From contig NZ_JAIVMF010000001.1 of the NCBI RefSeq assembly GCF_020176715.1, positions 62,001 through 126,000 on the forward strand: a stretch of 64,000 nt of DNA, read 5' to 3'. This document shows, one piece after another, positions 62,899 to 64,000 of this stretch. The stretch is from Stappia stellulata. GTDB taxonomy: Bacteria > Pseudomonadota > Alphaproteobacteria > Rhizobiales > Stappiaceae. Positions within the stretch are counted from its first letter, which is position 1, and each line of letters opens with the position of its first letter. The position numbers and the translations under genes were made by a program. The notes beneath the pieces were generated by a model, which saw only the letters and a list, made by a program, of their open reading frames with translations, did no database searches and was not told where the DNA came from.

Positions 62899-63336
62899 AT
62901 GAAGAAATGGCTTCGCGGTGCACTGGTGGTGGGCGTGTTGGGATTGCCGCTCGGCGGCTGCTTCACAACGACCCTCAATCACGGTCATGTCATCCCGGCC
63001 GAGCGCGTGCGGGACATTCAGGTCGGCTCGTCGCGCGAACAGGTCGAACTCCTGCTCGGATCGCCGTCGACCATGTCCCGGCTGAACGGCGAAGCCTATT
63101 ACTACATCTCGCAAACGAAAGAGACGACCGCGTTCCTGGCTCCCGAAACGGTCGAGCAGCGGGTGGTCGCCATCTATTTCGACGAGGACGGATTCGTGCG
63201 CGACACCGGCTACTACAGCCAGGAGGACGGCAAGATCGTCGACATCCTGACGCGCAAGACCCGCACCGGCGGTTCCGATTACGGCTTCCTGTCGCAGATC
63301 CTGCGCGGCGCGAAGAACCCGAGCCTCGGCCTCTGA
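62899..63336 (+). CDS. bamE: Outer membrane assembly lipoprotein BamE (SmpA/OmlA)
   Basis: A 145-aa lipoprotein (lipobox LGGC after LRGALVVGVLGLPLGG) of the beta-barrel assembly machine. The fold's QVGSSREQVELLLGSPS and YYYISQTKETTAFLAPE are intact. The ATG at 62899 begins the signal peptide; an upstream in-frame ATG is rejected. Divergent from the CBP3-like gene. Confidence 0.93.
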   Translation: MKKWLRGALVVGVLGLPLGGCFTTTLNHGHVIPAERVRDIQVGSSREQVELLLGSPSTMSRLNGEAYYYISQTKETTAFLAPETVEQRVVAIYFDEDGFVRDTGYYSQEDGKIVDILTRKTRTGGSDYGFLSQILRGAKNPSLGL

Positions 63337-63373
63337 TCGAACGCAGGGCGCCCGACGGGTTCCCGGTCATGCA

Positions 63374-63405
63374 AAACGCCCGCCGCGATCCCGCGGCGGG
63401 CGTTT
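63374..63405. terminator. Bidirectional terminator between bamE and hppA
   Basis: A perfect 13-bp stem (AAACGCCCGCCGC/GCGGCGGGCGTTT) with a 6-base loop lies between the convergent genes. A and T runs form the stem base, so both directions can use it. Confidence 0.75.
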
Positions 63406-63462
63406 CTCGTCCAGCCTGAGTGAGCGGACCCGCCGTGTCGTACCGGCGGCTCCGACAGCCGG

Positions 63463-64000
63463 TCAGCCGTGCGCGAGCACGGCCAGCAGCAACAGGGCCA
63501 TGATGTTGGTGATCTTGATCATCGGGTTCACGGCGGGTCCTGCCGTATCCTTGTAAGGATCGCCCACCGTGTCGCCGGTCACCGAGGCCTTGTGCGCCTC
63601 CGAGCCCTTCTCGTGCTTGACGCCATCCTTGTCGATGAAGCCGTCCTCGAAGGACTTCTTGGCATTGTCCCAGGCGCCGCCGCCGGCGGTCATGGACACC
63701 GCCACGAAGAGGCCGGTGACGATCACGCCGAGCAGCATCGCGCCAAGCGCGGCAAAGCCCTGCGACTTGCCGGCAATCGCGGTGATCGCGAAGTAGATCA
63801 CGATCGGCGACAGCACCGGCATCAGCGACGGCACGATCATCTCGCGGATCGCCGCCTTGGTCAGCATGTCGACGGCCCGCCCGTAATCCGGCTTTTCCGT
63901 CCCCTGCATGATGCCCGGCTTTTCCTTGAACTGCCGGCGCACTTCCTCCACGACGGCACCGGCCGCGCGGCCCACGGCGGTCATCGAGATGCCGCCGAAG
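63463..64000 (-). CDS. hppA: Membrane-bound proton-translocating pyrophosphatase, C-terminal part (5' end outside window)
   Basis: The last ~178 residues of H+-pumping pyrophosphatase, an integral membrane enzyme. Visible are [36 protein letters not shown] and the final helices ([13 protein letters not shown]). The frame continues open to base 64000; the ATG at 63982-63984 is internal. The residues that distinguish K+-dependent from K+-independent types lie outside the window. Confidence 0.96.
   Translation of the reverse strand, partial: FGGISMTAVGRAAGAVVEEVRRQFKEKPGIMQGTEKPDYGRAVDMLTKAAIREMIVPSLMPVLSPIVIYFAITAIAGKSQGFAALGAMLLGVIVTGLFVAVSMTAGGGAWDNAKKSFEDGFIDKDGVKHEKGSEAHKASVTGDTVGDPYKDTAGPAVNPMIKITNIMALLLLAVLAHG

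Noticed and set aside
1-64000. CRISPR arrays, rRNA genes, complete insertion sequences, prophage genes
   Set aside because: None was recognised. The repeats at 36.4 and 40.7 kb are non-coding and only two in number, and the six CCTCCTCCC motifs are hairpin loops, not spacer-separated repeats.

Overview
The window is a stretch of a high-GC alphaproteobacterial chromosome. Several gene orders point to the order Hyphomicrobiales (Rhizobiales): alaC-hom-glpX-recJ next to a divergent phaC; merR-ihfA-fabH-plsX-DUF177-CBP3 next to bamE; a soxBDAG operon; and DUF1127 microproteins linked to anti-Shine-Dalgarno sRNAs. A Stappia/Roseibium-like host is plausible, but that is inference. Most of the window is ordinary core genome, and both ends are cut: uvrA lacks its 5' part, and hppA continues past base 64000.

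Layout. 1-3.2 kb: 3' part of uvrA, then two modules, each pairing a 49-aa DUF1127 gene with a three-hairpin RNA that carries CCTCCTCCC in every loop. 3.3-8.2 kb: FMN-binding oxidoreductase, flagellar-rod-like fragment, AEC transporter, M3 peptidase, Tat-exported carbonic anhydrase. 8.5-15.5 kb: sarcosine oxidase soxBDAG, DUF423 protein, nitrilase-family amidohydrolase. 15.5-23.7 kb: recJ, glpX, hom, alaC, a lipoprotein, phaC. 23.8-28.2 kb: DUF6653-like protein, sterol desaturase-type hydroxylase, and an arginine-catabolic pair (rocD, arginase) with a divergent Lrp regulator. 28.2-35 kb: rplM-rpsI, thioesterase, enoyl-CoA hydratase, CoA-binding protein, and a rimB-rimK-aspartoacylase operon. 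35-37.9 kb: metY and ctaA.

38-48.1 kb is an exopolysaccharide region: deacetylase, FemAB/CelD-type acyltransferase, Wzc/ExoP-like co-polymerase with a degenerate kinase domain, Wza-like export lipoprotein, GT4 glycosyltransferase, polyprenyl-phosphate sugar transferase and a polymerase/ligase. 48.2-52.8 kb, directly behind tRNA-Pro(GGG), looks like an accessory patch of lower GC. It holds two overlapping ATP-grasp genes and several orphan genes. 53.5-58.1 kb encodes a periplasmic dehydrogenase system: Tat-signal small subunit, GMC flavoprotein, PQQ-type propeller dehydrogenase and diheme cytochrome c. 58.1-64 kb returns to core genes (merR, ihfA, fabH, plsX, DUF177, CBP3, bamE, hppA).

The two most unusual observations are non-coding. 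First, the DUF1127 + CCTCCTCCC-hairpin modules occur in tandem with strong compensatory base changes, and a shared GANTC-CACCCATATC motif precedes two of the units. Second, two related ~190-bp elements lie between convergent gene pairs (metY/ctaA and the acyltransferase/exoP gene). Each is bracketed by two copies of that locus's own terminator hairpin, as if the element had inserted into a terminator and duplicated it.
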